Shown piece by piece: positions 1 through 5,942 of a stretch of 6,055 nucleotides of DNA. Below the pieces are notes generated by a model. The model ran no database searches, had not been told where the DNA came from, and was given only the letters and a program-made list of their open reading frames with translations. The stretch covers positions 1-6,055 of the forward strand of contig JAJRVC010000019.1 in the NCBI GenBank assembly GCA_024277475.1. The letters run 5' to 3'. Each line of letters starts with the position of its first letter. Within the stretch, counting starts at the first letter, position 1. This DNA comes from Deltaproteobacteria bacterium (GTDB lineage Bacteria > Desulfobacterota > Desulfobacteria > Desulfobacterales > JAFDCJ01). The position numbers and the translations under genes were made by a program.

Positions 1-210
1 AACAGGTAAAAATTAAAATACCATTAAAGAAAGATAGGGGCAGCTCAAACAAATAAACTGTAGTGCCGAAAAAGTTGTCGTAAAATTTGTAACTTATTTA
101 TATCATGGATAATACTGTATTACAATTGTCGAACTTGGGCTAAGCGAACCGAAAATAGAATTGATGATATAATCTTTGAGCTTTTAGCCAGATTTTCCGG
201 TTTCATCATA

Positions 211-870
211 TTGGCCACGGCCATTATCATTGCACTGGACATTTTGGGTGTTAATGTTATGCCGTTTATCGCCGGTGCAGGGGTGGCGGGGGTGGCTATC
301 GGTTTTGCAGCCAAGGACACCCTGTCCAATCTAATCGCTGGAATATTGCTCATTATTGATCGACCCTTTGAAGTCGGAGATCGCATCGAAGTCTGGAGTG
401 CACCGGAGGGCTCCGCAACCTGGGGAGATGTAATCGATATCGGATTGCGGGCGACCAAAATTAAAACCACGGATAATATCGTCATCATCATTCCCAATAA
501 TGAAATCATGTTGCGCGACATTATCAATTACACCACCATTACAGAAAAAATACGGGTCCGTATCAATATCGGGATCGCCTATGATGCCAACATGCAAATG
601 GCCAAAGAAATCATTCTCGAGGTGGCAGATTCGGCCGAGTGGGTGACAAAAAATCCGCCTGCCGCCGTGGTGGTGAAAAATTTTGGGGATTCCTCAGTCG
701 ATCTTCAGCTGAGGGTCTGGATCGATGATGCCCGCAAACGCATGCACACGATTTCATATATTACCGATAGGGTCAAAACAGCGTTTGATGAGCAGGGAAT
801 TGAGATTCCGTATCCAAAACGGGATATTTACATCAAAGGGAAGATTCCGGAATTGAATATTGAAGAATGA
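211..870 (+). CDS. MscS-family mechanosensitive ion channel, 5' end truncated or damaged
   Basis: Inner-membrane channel of the MscS type, which opens under membrane tension to release solutes on hypo-osmotic shock (family knowledge). From the TTG at 211 the product is 219 residues. Residues 1-16 are the end of a hydrophobic helix. Residues 21-49 are the Gly/Ala-rich pore helix (GAGVAGVAIGFAAKDTLSN), followed by DRPFEVGDRIEV entering the beta domain, then IIIPNNEIM and NYTT, and a C-terminal alpha/beta domain ending YPKRDIYIKGK. E. coli MscS is 286 residues, so the first membrane helix and part of the second are missing. In-frame codons upstream still read like the family (RTENRIDDIIFELLARFSGF, about 148-207), but no ATG, GTG or TTG occurs between the TAG at 61-63 and 211. 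The TTG at 211 has no Shine-Dalgarno sequence. I infer a pseudogene, or a frameshift in the gene or assembly. The family call is firm; the start is not. Confidence 0.7.
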   Translation: MATAIIIALDILGVNVMPFIAGAGVAGVAIGFAAKDTLSNLIAGILLIIDRPFEVGDRIEVWSAPEGSATWGDVIDIGLRATKIKTTDNIVIIIPNNEIMLRDIINYTTITEKIRVRINIGIAYDANMQMAKEIILEVADSAEWVTKNPPAAVVVKNFGDSSVDLQLRVWIDDARKRMHTISYITDRVKTAFDEQGIEIPYPKRDIYIKGKIPELNIEE

Positions 871-881
871 ATATTGAAAAT

Positions 882-910
882 TTAAGGTATACTACCCTTA
901 ATTTTATTTT
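882..910 (+). terminator. AT-rich intrinsic terminator-like hairpin between convergent genes
   Basis: TTAAGG at 882-887 pairs with CCTTAA at 896-901 around an 8-nt loop. Past one mismatch, the flanking A and T bases add about three more pairs. A T-rich tract (TTTTATTTT) follows on the + strand. It sits 12 nt after the MscS stop and could end that transcript. On the other strand the hairpin is followed by only a short T run, so any role in stopping kinase-gene transcription would be weaker. The stem is short and GC-poor, so confidence is moderate. Confidence 0.4.
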
Positions 911-979
911 ATGTTTGCTTTTTTTCTGGAGAAAGTGAAAATTGATCTGAATCCACAGATATTCAAGATTTGATCCAAT

Positions 980-2248
980 TCACCTTGCGCCCAGGATCGT
1001 TTCGACATCCTTAACCAAATTAAGCAGATCAAAAGGCTTCGACAAGATATTGCAAAAACCCAGTTTAACGACTTCATCAAGTTTGGGGTGATTCGGGCGT
1101 CCGGTGGTAATGATAACCTTTAAATCAGACAACTCGGGTTCACTGCAGATATTGCGGCATACCTCCAGTCCATCCATTTCAGGCATGAATATATCTAGAA
1201 TAAGAAGATCCGGACGATAGGTACCCAGTTTTATCGACGCTTCAATACCGTTGGAGGCCTCTTCCACCAGATAGTGCCGATCCATGGTAAGTGCCTCAAT
1301 GAGAATCTGGCGAATAGCATCATCATCATCTACCACCAGAATTTTCGCGGCCTGGTGTTTTAAAGGAGTCGGTAAATAGACGTTAAAAGATGTCCCCCGA
1401 TCCCGGCTGGTTTCGAAGTCAATTTCACCGTCATGGGCCTTGACCAGAGAATAGGTAACGGAAAGCCCTAGACCGGTACCGCCTTCGGATTGTTTATCCG
1501 TTACAAACGGCAAAAAAATTTTATCCGCGATGGACGGTGAAATACCCCGGCCGTTGTCGGTGATGCGGATATAGACCATTCCGTCCTTGATTCTCAAGCC
1601 CGTTGTAATTTCGATCTCTCCCCGGTTGTGATTAAGTGCATGAATGGCGTTGATAGTGATATTTAGAATCATCTGTTCAATGCTCTGAAGATTACCCTCG
1701 ATGTCGGGAAGATCATCAGCCAGTTTGAGCTGAATGTTTACGTCTGATTTGCGCAGAGTGGATTGGGCCAGCCGTAAGGCGTTTTTGACGGCACTATTGA
1801 CTTGCAGCGGCACCTTTTCGGCAACATTGGACTGCCGCGAATAATTTTTCAAATCGGAAACTGTTTTGGCAATGCGACGGGCGGCCATTTCCATATCGGC
1901 GACGAGTTGATCCAGATTGTCTGCTAAAAAATCATAGGCAAGGCCGCCGAATTTTCGTTCCGGTTCCCATTGCTTTCTTTCCATCAATATCGGTAGAAAA
2001 TCCAACCATATTTTTTCCAGAATGGGGAGGTTGTACATTATCAGGTTAATCGGATTATTGATTTCATGGGCCACCCCCGCCACTAGTGTTCCCAAAGTTT
2101 CCCTCTTCTGCGCCTGTTGAAGCTGCGGCTGGATTTCATGAAGAGCCTTTTCAGCATGTCGCTGCCGGGCCTCTGATTTCTCAACCCGCAGTCTCATATC
2201 GGCCAATTCGCTGATTAGTTCCTCTTTGCTTTTTTTTGGGTCGTCCAT
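980..2248 (-). CDS. Soluble hybrid sensor histidine kinase with C-terminal receiver domain
   Basis: Two-component signalling protein of 422 residues: an ATP-dependent histidine kinase fused to a receiver domain. Residues 1-50 are a charged, probably coiled-coil segment. The H-box is GVAHEINNPIN with the phosphorylated histidine at H61. The two dimerisation helices are separated by a long insert (about 74-118, including WLDFLPILMERKQW), ending at RIAKTVSDLKNYSR. The ATPase domain shows the N-box (MILNITINAIHAL, 193-205), G1 (DNGRGIS, 231-237), F-box (FLPF, 245-248) and G2 (GGTGLGLS, 256-263). The receiver starts at AKILVVDDDD (301-310), with phospho-acceptor D352 in LDIFMPEMDG, T381/T382 and K404 in the SKPF motif. 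No membrane segment, signal peptide or PAS/GAF sensor domain is visible, so the input is unknown, perhaps a partner protein. It starts 5 nt after the YkgJ-like gene and is probably co-transcribed with it. All catalytic motifs look intact. Confidence 0.93.
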   Translation of the reverse strand: MDDPKKSKEELISELADMRLRVEKSEARQRHAEKALHEIQPQLQQAQKRETLGTLVAGVAHEINNPINLIMYNLPILEKIWLDFLPILMERKQWEPERKFGGLAYDFLADNLDQLVADMEMAARRIAKTVSDLKNYSRQSNVAEKVPLQVNSAVKNALRLAQSTLRKSDVNIQLKLADDLPDIEGNLQSIEQMILNITINAIHALNHNRGEIEITTGLRIKDGMVYIRITDNGRGISPSIADKIFLPFVTDKQSEGGTGLGLSVTYSLVKAHDGEIDFETSRDRGTSFNVYLPTPLKHQAAKILVVDDDDAIRQILIEALTMDRHYLVEEASNGIEASIKLGTYRPDLLILDIFMPEMDGLEVCRNICSEPELSDLKVIITTGRPNHPKLDEVVKLGFCNILSKPFDLLNLVKDVETILGAR

Positions 2249-2253
2249 TGGAT

Positions 2254-2658
2254 TCAGTTGTCTTCTGTCAGTTTCTTTTCGACATATTTTTGAACGGCGT
2301 CGACAGGAACATCGGTGTGAATACCGGGGCAGGAATCGGCCATGATCAGCCAGTTTTCAGCATCCACCAAGATGCTCTCGATGAAAGGCCATCTCCGACA
2401 CATACGCGGTTTGACCGGATGAATCGTGCATATTTTATCCCAAAAAATACAATAGCCATCCGATCTTTGAGCCAGTACCGGCCGGGTACCGGAAAGGCTG
2501 CAATATCGAGCAATAAATGGTTCACGATTCGAGCCGATATAACGGGAAATGGCGTCGATATCTTCCCCGGTTAGATAGGTGCCGCCAAATCCTTTACAGC
2601 AGCCACCGCACCTGCGGCATCCAAACAGCTCTGCAGGATCGATGCAGTCAGAGAGCAT
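2254..2658 (-). CDS. YkgJ-family cysteine-cluster protein (putative metal-binding)
   Basis: Small protein of 134 residues of the YkgJ/UPF0153 cysteine-cluster family, thought to bind zinc or an Fe-S cluster; its biochemical function is not established. Visible signatures are CRRCGGCC (C14, C17, C20, C21) near the N-terminus and a second cluster: C70 in GYCIFW, C77 in CTIH, and C87 in KPRMCRRWPF, matching the family's C...C.I...RP..CR..P pattern. C5, C53 and C110 are additional. There is no signal peptide or membrane helix, so it is probably cytosolic. Its ATG lies inside the 3' end of recR (11-nt overlap, different frame), which suggests translational coupling; no good Shine-Dalgarno sequence is seen. 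The kinase gene begins 5 nt downstream. A functional link to RecR or the kinase is inferred from position only. Confidence 0.85.
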   Translation of the reverse strand: MLSDCIDPAELFGCRRCGGCCKGFGGTYLTGEDIDAISRYIGSNREPFIARYCSLSGTRPVLAQRSDGYCIFWDKICTIHPVKPRMCRRWPFIESILVDAENWLIMADSCPGIHTDVPVDAVQKYVEKKLTEDN

Positions 2659-3247
2659 GACGGGTATCCATGGCTTTTTTCAGCGTAACCTGGTCCACAT
2701 ATTTAAGATCACCCCCCATGGGGACCCCCGATGCGATCCGGCTTACTTTAACCTGATATTTTTCCAGAAGCTGGGCTATATAAGAAGCGGTAGCCTCGCC
2801 TTCAACATTGGTGCTCGTTGCCAGCACTACTTCTTTCACCTGATTTTTCTCAATCCTGGTCATCAGCTCCCGGATCCGGATATTCTCGGGACCAATCCCG
2901 TTCATAGGTGAAAGTGCACCCGATAGAATATGATACACCCCGTGAAAAGCACCGGATTTTTCAATGGCCACCATGTCCGCCGGCTGCTCGACCACACATA
3001 CAAACGATGTGTCTCTAGCGGGATCGCTGCACAGGTTGCATAAATCACCGTCGCTCAGGGCAAAACACCGGGTACAAAATCTCACTTTATCTTTGATATT
3101 CAAAATGCTTTGCGCCAGTTGCTCGGCTTCATGACGCGGTGCACGCAGGATGTGCATGGCCAGGCGTTCGGCAGTCTTTTCACCGATGCCGGGAAGCCTG
3201 GCTATATTTTTTATCAAATTCTGAATCGATGAAGGATAATAGCTCAT
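2648..3247 (-). CDS. recR: Recombination mediator protein RecR
   Basis: RecR acts with RecF and RecO in the cytoplasm to load RecA on SSB-coated gaps during recombinational repair (family knowledge). The 199-residue product has the usual length and order: an N-terminal helix-hairpin-helix (LPGIGEKTAERLA, about 18-30), a C4 zinc finger (C58, C61, C70, C73 in CTRC...CNLC), then a Toprim domain with VCVVEQPADMVAIE (83-96) and the conserved stretches HILSGALSPMNGIGPENI and ATSTNVEGEATA (143-154). The frame is open for 19 more codons upstream to 3304, but family members begin MSYYPSSI..., so I chose the ATG at 3245-3247. Only a weak AGG lies about 9 nt before it. It follows ybaB and overlaps the start of the YkgJ-like gene, in the widely conserved dnaX-ybaB-recR order. 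Confidence 0.96.
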   Translation of the reverse strand: MSYYPSSIQNLIKNIARLPGIGEKTAERLAMHILRAPRHEAEQLAQSILNIKDKVRFCTRCFALSDGDLCNLCSDPARDTSFVCVVEQPADMVAIEKSGAFHGVYHILSGALSPMNGIGPENIRIRELMTRIEKNQVKEVVLATSTNVEGEATASYIAQLLEKYQVKVSRIASGVPMGGDLKYVDQVTLKKAMDTRHAL

Positions 3248-3332
3248 GGTAAAATGCCTAAAATGTTGTACTAAGATGCCTTGTATAATTTCGTTACGCC
3301 GCAATCGGCTTATTTAATTACAGTCAATCCGC

Positions 3333-3369
3333 TGTGACCCGTAACTCGTGCGCCGCAACCCGAGTCACA
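3333..3369 (-). other. Stem-loop over the ybaB stop codon, ybaB-recR intergenic region
   Basis: In the minus-strand RNA, TGTGACTCG (3369 down to 3361) can pair with CGGGTCACA (3341 down to 3333). That gives nine pairs, one of them G-U, around a 19-nt loop. The ybaB TGA stop (3367-3365) lies in the 5' arm. No T run follows, so it does not look like an intrinsic terminator. It could be an RNA processing or stabilising element, or affect coupling to recR, whose start is about 85 nt further on. The role is inferred; only the complementarity is seen. Confidence 0.35.
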
Positions 3370-3676
3370 TCAATCCCGGTATATTCAGCCCACCTGTCAG
3401 TTTGCTCATTTCGGCGCCGGCCATTTCCTGGGCCTTCGCCAGAGAATCGTTTACAGCAGCCAAAACAAGATCTTGAAGCATCTCGATATCATCCGGATCG
3501 ACAACCTCCTTTTCAATATGAATCGATACAACTTGCTGCCGCCCGTTGGCGACGACCCTCACCATACCTCCACCGGAACTGGATTCTACTGTCTTATCAG
3601 CCAGTTCTTCCTGCATTTTCAACATTTTTGATTGAAGCTTCTGGGCCTGCTTCATCATGTTTCCCATACCTTTCAT
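3365..3676 (-). CDS. ybaB: YbaB/EbfC-family nucleoid-associated DNA-binding protein
   Basis: Small homodimeric DNA-binding protein, associated with the nucleoid (family knowledge). The 103 residues match the usual length. There is a Met/Lys/Gln-rich N-terminal helix ([18 protein letters not shown]), then the beta-sheet segment with the conserved [20 protein letters not shown] (33-52), then [19 protein letters not shown] (61-79), and a Gly-rich tail GGLNIPGLM typical of the family. A strong Shine-Dalgarno GGAGG (minus strand, 3688-3684) lies 7 nt before the ATG, which fixes the start. It sits 37 nt after dnaX and before recR, the standard order in many bacteria, suggesting co-transcription. 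Confidence 0.95.
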   Translation of the reverse strand: MKGMGNMMKQAQKLQSKMLKMQEELADKTVESSSGGGMVRVVANGRQQVVSIHIEKEVVDPDDIEMLQDLVLAAVNDSLAKAQEMAGAEMSKLTGGLNIPGLM

Positions 3677-3683
3677 AAACGTA

Positions 3684-3688
3684 CCTCC
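3684..3688 (-). promoter_or_regulatory. Strong ribosome binding site of ybaB
   Basis: GGAGG on the minus strand, 7 nt before the ybaB ATG. It is the best ribosome binding site in the minus-strand block; dnaX, recR, the YkgJ-like gene and the kinase gene have weak or no recognisable sites. Confidence 0.75.
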
Positions 3689-3713
3689 ATTAATATAGGT
3701 TAAACGGTTACAC

Positions 3714-5402
3714 CTAAAGTAACTTCACATCAATCAGCTTACCGTCGAAGATTTCAACGGCATCCGCCACCAGCGGATGGCTGAGTGCTTTTTTTTTCAA
3801 CTCATTGTCGCTAGACTTTTTTTTTTGGTAATTATCATCCGGCATTGTTCCGGGTGCCAATCGAATATCTTTTCGGCTGCCAAAAACGTCCACACAGACC
3901 TGCTGCAACACCGCCATATTTTTTTCACGCTGGATCATCTTCAATGTGAATCCGTTACCGGGCACTTCGATTTCCAGGCGATGGTCCTCTATTTTTTTTA
4001 ATCTGCATTTTGCAAGATTGGCGGCGAGAGATGGATTGTGGTCTGAAATAATCTTTGAGATCCGTTTCCAGATCTCAGCCGAATTTTCAGCAGGACTATT
4101 CATTACGGAAGTTTCTTCAGTTTCGGCCCCGGATCTCTTTGCCCTGCTTTTTGATGAACCCTGTGAGGCCTTCTCCTGAGATTCGACAGAAAGATCCTTT
4201 GCGTTGATCGCTGAATGAGAAGTGGTAGCGGTTAATTCCTGTGGTTTGTCGTCAGCAAATATCTCCGCCCTGAGTATATCGAGTTTGTCGATCAGGACGT
4301 CTATGGGTAACGCCGGTTTTGACTGCAGTATCCTGATCAGGGCAATCTCCAGAGCCAGCTTAGGCTGGGCGGAAAGCCTGATGGAAGATTCTTCCTTAAA
4401 AAGAAAATCGAAAATCCAGTTCAACACGGCGGTAGATACCGTTTTAGCCTGGGCCACTAACTGATCGACCTCTCCGGACGGAAGATCAACAAGCTTGTTG
4501 ACTTTTTTGCCCATGGCGGCGACCAGCAGATTCCTGAAATGTTCCGTTAGATCCGCATAAAGCCTTTTTATATCATGGCCATGATCATAGATATCATCCA
4601 AAAGATCCAGTACAGCGGGAATATCAGCCTTTAAAATTGATTCGGCAAGATCAAAAATAAACTTCCTGTCGATAATACCCAAAATGTCAAGCACCTGCTC
4701 GTGGGTGATCGGCCCCTGGATACATGTCATGATCTGATCAAGCAGACTTAGCCCATCCCGCATACTACCGCCTGCCTCCCGGGCGATAAGTCCGAGGCTT
4801 TCTTCAGCCATCTCAAAACCTTCCTGACGACAAAGCCAGGCCATGTGGTTTGAGATGGAATTCAAATCGATGCGTCTGAAGTCATGCCGCTGGCAACGGG
4901 ATAGGATAGTTATCGGTATCTTGTGAGGTTCGGTGGTGGCAAACATGAACATCACATGCGAAGGCGGCTCTTCGAGTGTTTTTAAAAGGGCGTTAAATGC
5001 AGCCGTGCTGAGCATGTGAACTTCATCAATTATGTAAATTTTGTACGGACTGTGGGCAGGCATATATTTGACATTTTCCCGCAGTTCCCTGACCTGATCG
5101 ACACTGTTGTTGGATGCGCCATCAATTTCAAAGACGTCTACCGCCTTACCCGCGGTGATCTCGTTGCAGGATCTACAGACATTGCAGGGAACAGGTGTGG
5201 GACCATCCTTGCAATTCATTGCTTTTGCCAGTATTCGGGCAACCGTGGTCTTACCGGTACCGCGGGGACCGGAGAACAGGATTGCATGGGCGACGCGACC
5301 CGATGAAATCGCATTGGTTAACGTTCGGGTGATATGAGCCTGTGCGACAACCTGTTCAAAGGTTTGCGGACGATACTTACGTGCAAGGACGAGATAGGAC
5401 AT
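3714..5402 (-). CDS. dnaX: DNA polymerase III subunit gamma/tau (clamp loader)
   Basis: ATPase subunit of the DNA polymerase III clamp loader, which loads the sliding clamp and, as tau, links polymerase cores to the helicase (family knowledge). The product is 562 residues, tau-like in length. The AAA+ domain starts [14 protein letters not shown], with Walker A GPRGTGKT (45-52), zinc-binding cysteines C64, C73, C76 and C79 (CNVCRSC), Walker B with IIDEVH (124-129), sensor 1 [10 protein letters not shown] (154-163), the SRC arginine-finger motif (168-170) and sensor 2 [13 protein letters not shown] (211-223). The collar domain runs to about 365. A low-complexity Ser/Glu/Lys linker (about 385-440) and a tau-type C-terminal domain follow. 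That 3' part contains A8, A10 and A9 runs coding for Lys (see findings). The ATG at 5402 gives the canonical [12 protein letters not shown] start, although no clear Shine-Dalgarno precedes it. It lies between two tRNA-Ser genes and ybaB. Confidence 0.97.
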   Translation of the reverse strand: MSYLVLARKYRPQTFEQVVAQAHITRTLTNAISSGRVAHAILFSGPRGTGKTTVARILAKAMNCKDGPTPVPCNVCRSCNEITAGKAVDVFEIDGASNNSVDQVRELRENVKYMPAHSPYKIYIIDEVHMLSTAAFNALLKTLEEPPSHVMFMFATTEPHKIPITILSRCQRHDFRRIDLNSISNHMAWLCRQEGFEMAEESLGLIAREAGGSMRDGLSLLDQIMTCIQGPITHEQVLDILGIIDRKFIFDLAESILKADIPAVLDLLDDIYDHGHDIKRLYADLTEHFRNLLVAAMGKKVNKLVDLPSGEVDQLVAQAKTVSTAVLNWIFDFLFKEESSIRLSAQPKLALEIALIRILQSKPALPIDVLIDKLDILRAEIFADDKPQELTATTSHSAINAKDLSVESQEKASQGSSKSRAKRSGAETEETSVMNSPAENSAEIWKRISKIISDHNPSLAANLAKCRLKKIEDHRLEIEVPGNGFTLKMIQREKNMAVLQQVCVDVFGSRKDIRLAPGTMPDDNYQKKKSSDNELKKKALSHPLVADAVEIFDGKLIDVKLL

Positions 5403-5438
5403 TAGTACTTAAGTAATTATTTTTGTGCATTTTGTGGC

Positions 5439-5447
5439 AAAAAAAAA
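5439..5447 (-). terminator. U9 tract directly after tRNA-Ser(GGA), possible partial terminator
   Basis: In the minus-strand transcript, nine U residues begin 4 nt after the encoded CCA of tRNA-Ser(GGA). The GC-rich acceptor and T arms of the tRNA would lie just upstream and could act as the hairpin. If it works, it would lower read-through into dnaX, 36 nt further on. No separate hairpin is seen between tRNA and U tract, so this is tentative. Confidence 0.35.
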
Positions 5448-5450
5448 TGA

Positions 5451-5544
5451 TGGCGGAGAGAGAGGGATTCGAACCCTCGGTGCCGCTTTTGACAGCACAC
5501 ACGATTTCCAGTCGTGCTCCTTCAGCCAGCTCGGACATCTCTCC
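5451..5544 (-). tRNA. tRNA-Ser (anticodon GGA)
   Basis: Class II tRNA reading UCC and UCU serine codons. The acceptor stem GGAGAGA (5544-5538) pairs with TCTCTCC (5461-5455). The anticodon arm is CACGA-CTGGAAA-TCGTG with anticodon GGA. The long variable arm GTGCTG-TCAAAAG-CGGCAC is characteristic of serine tRNAs, and the T arm is GAGGGTTCGAATCCCTC. The 3' CCA is encoded (5453-5451). All stems pair, so it should be functional. It lies between tRNA-Ser(CGA) and dnaX on the same strand, probably in one precursor transcript. Confidence 0.96.
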
Positions 5545-5628
5545 GGTTCGGTAGAATATTCAAATTGAAAAAAAAGATTCTCCCGGCAATGTTTTTAATC
5601 TGTTAGCCGGTCTATGGATCGACCCAAC

Positions 5629-5721
5629 TGGCGGAGAGGGTGGGATTCGAACCCACGATCCCGTTTTTGACAGGATACTGCTTTTCGAGAGCAGGGCCTT
5701 CAGCCGCTCGGCCACCTCTCC
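5629..5721 (-). tRNA. tRNA-Ser (anticodon CGA)
   Basis: Class II tRNA reading the UCG serine codon. The acceptor stem GGAGAGG (5721-5715) pairs with CCTCTCC (5639-5633). The anticodon arm is CTGCT-CTCGAAA-AGCAG with anticodon CGA. A long variable arm (ATCCTG...CGGGAT) marks it as a serine tRNA, and the T arm is GTGGGTTCGAATCCCAC. The CCA is encoded (5631-5629). It is the first gene of the minus-strand block, 84 nt upstream of tRNA-Ser(GGA), and its acceptor stem and D arm closely resemble that gene's. Confidence 0.96.
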
Positions 5722-5755
5722 ACATAATATACGGTTCCAGGTTCAGCGGTTATAA

Positions 5756-5778
5756 TATATTGGGTAAATCCCAATATA
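5756..5778. repeat. Perfect 9-bp inverted repeat upstream of the tRNA genes
   Basis: TATATTGGG (5756-5764) and CCCAATATA (5770-5778) are perfect inverted repeats separated by TAAAT. One arm contains the proposed -10 box of the tRNA promoter, so it could be an operator-like site or a hairpin in the leader. A role is inferred only from this overlap. Confidence 0.45.
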
Positions 5779-5799
5779 CCTTTTGTTTGATACTGTCAA
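5773..5799 (-). promoter_or_regulatory. Candidate sigma70 promoter for the tRNA-Ser/dnaX block
   Basis: On the minus strand, a perfect -35 TTGACA (5799-5794) is followed after 15 nt by TATATT (5778-5773). A 17-nt spacing would instead give TATTGG, a poorer -10. Transcription would begin near 5766, about 45 nt before the first tRNA, leaving a leader to be removed by RNase P. The spacing is short, so this is a reasonable but unproven call. Confidence 0.45.
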
Positions 5800-5886
5800 C
5801 GATCATCTGGTAGAATAGCAGGGTGTTTTTATTCTGCCCTATCCATAAAATAATATCAATTACTTGCAAGAAATTATGGACAAACG

Positions 5887-5934
5887 CCTCCGGATGAGGT
5901 ATAAAACAAGCCATATGACACTTCATTCCGGAGG
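5887..5934 (+). promoter_or_regulatory. Leader hairpin enclosing the Shine-Dalgarno of the DUF4338 gene
   Basis: CCTCCGGA (5887-5894) pairs perfectly with TCCGGAGG (5927-5934). After one bulged T (5926), six more pairs follow (TGAGGT at 5895-5900 with ACTTCA at 5920-5925, one G-U), around a 19-nt loop. The GGAGG ribosome binding site (5930-5934) is wholly inside the 3' arm. Such a stem should limit ribosome access. Transposase genes of IS10, IS50 and IS200 are known to be restrained by RNA structure over their start signals. Confidence 0.6.
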
Positions 5935-5942
5935 TCACTGCA

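Noticed and set aside
3..56. An open frame entering from the left and ending in TAA at 54-56, reading QVKIKIPLKKDRGSSNK
   Set aside because: It could be the tail of a preceding gene, but 17 residues without a recognised motif are not enough to annotate.
2236..2911. Plus-strand reading frames opposite the YkgJ-like gene and recR
   Set aside because: They lie antisense to clearly conserved genes and show no family-like sequence.
3248..3304. A 19-residue N-terminal extension of RecR, starting at 3304
   Set aside because: The frame is open, but RecR proteins begin MSYYPSSI-like and the extension resembles nothing in the family; the ATG at 3247 fits better.
5583..5610. CCGGC / GCCGG complementarity between the two tRNA genes
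   Set aside because: Only five pairs around an 18-nt loop with no T run; expected by chance and not needed for tRNA processing.
5451..5721. The two tRNA-Ser genes as a direct repeat or an attachment-site duplication
   Set aside because: Both are complete tRNAs with different anticodons and variable arms. The similarity is explained by serine isoacceptor homology, and the DUF4338 gene lies on the 5' side, not the 3' side where tRNA attachment sites usually are.
5750..5938. A 62-residue minus-strand reading frame between the tRNAs and the DUF4338 gene
   Set aside because: No ribosome binding site or recognisable domain, and it is made from the hairpin, the inverted repeat and the presumed promoter; it is most likely a chance frame.
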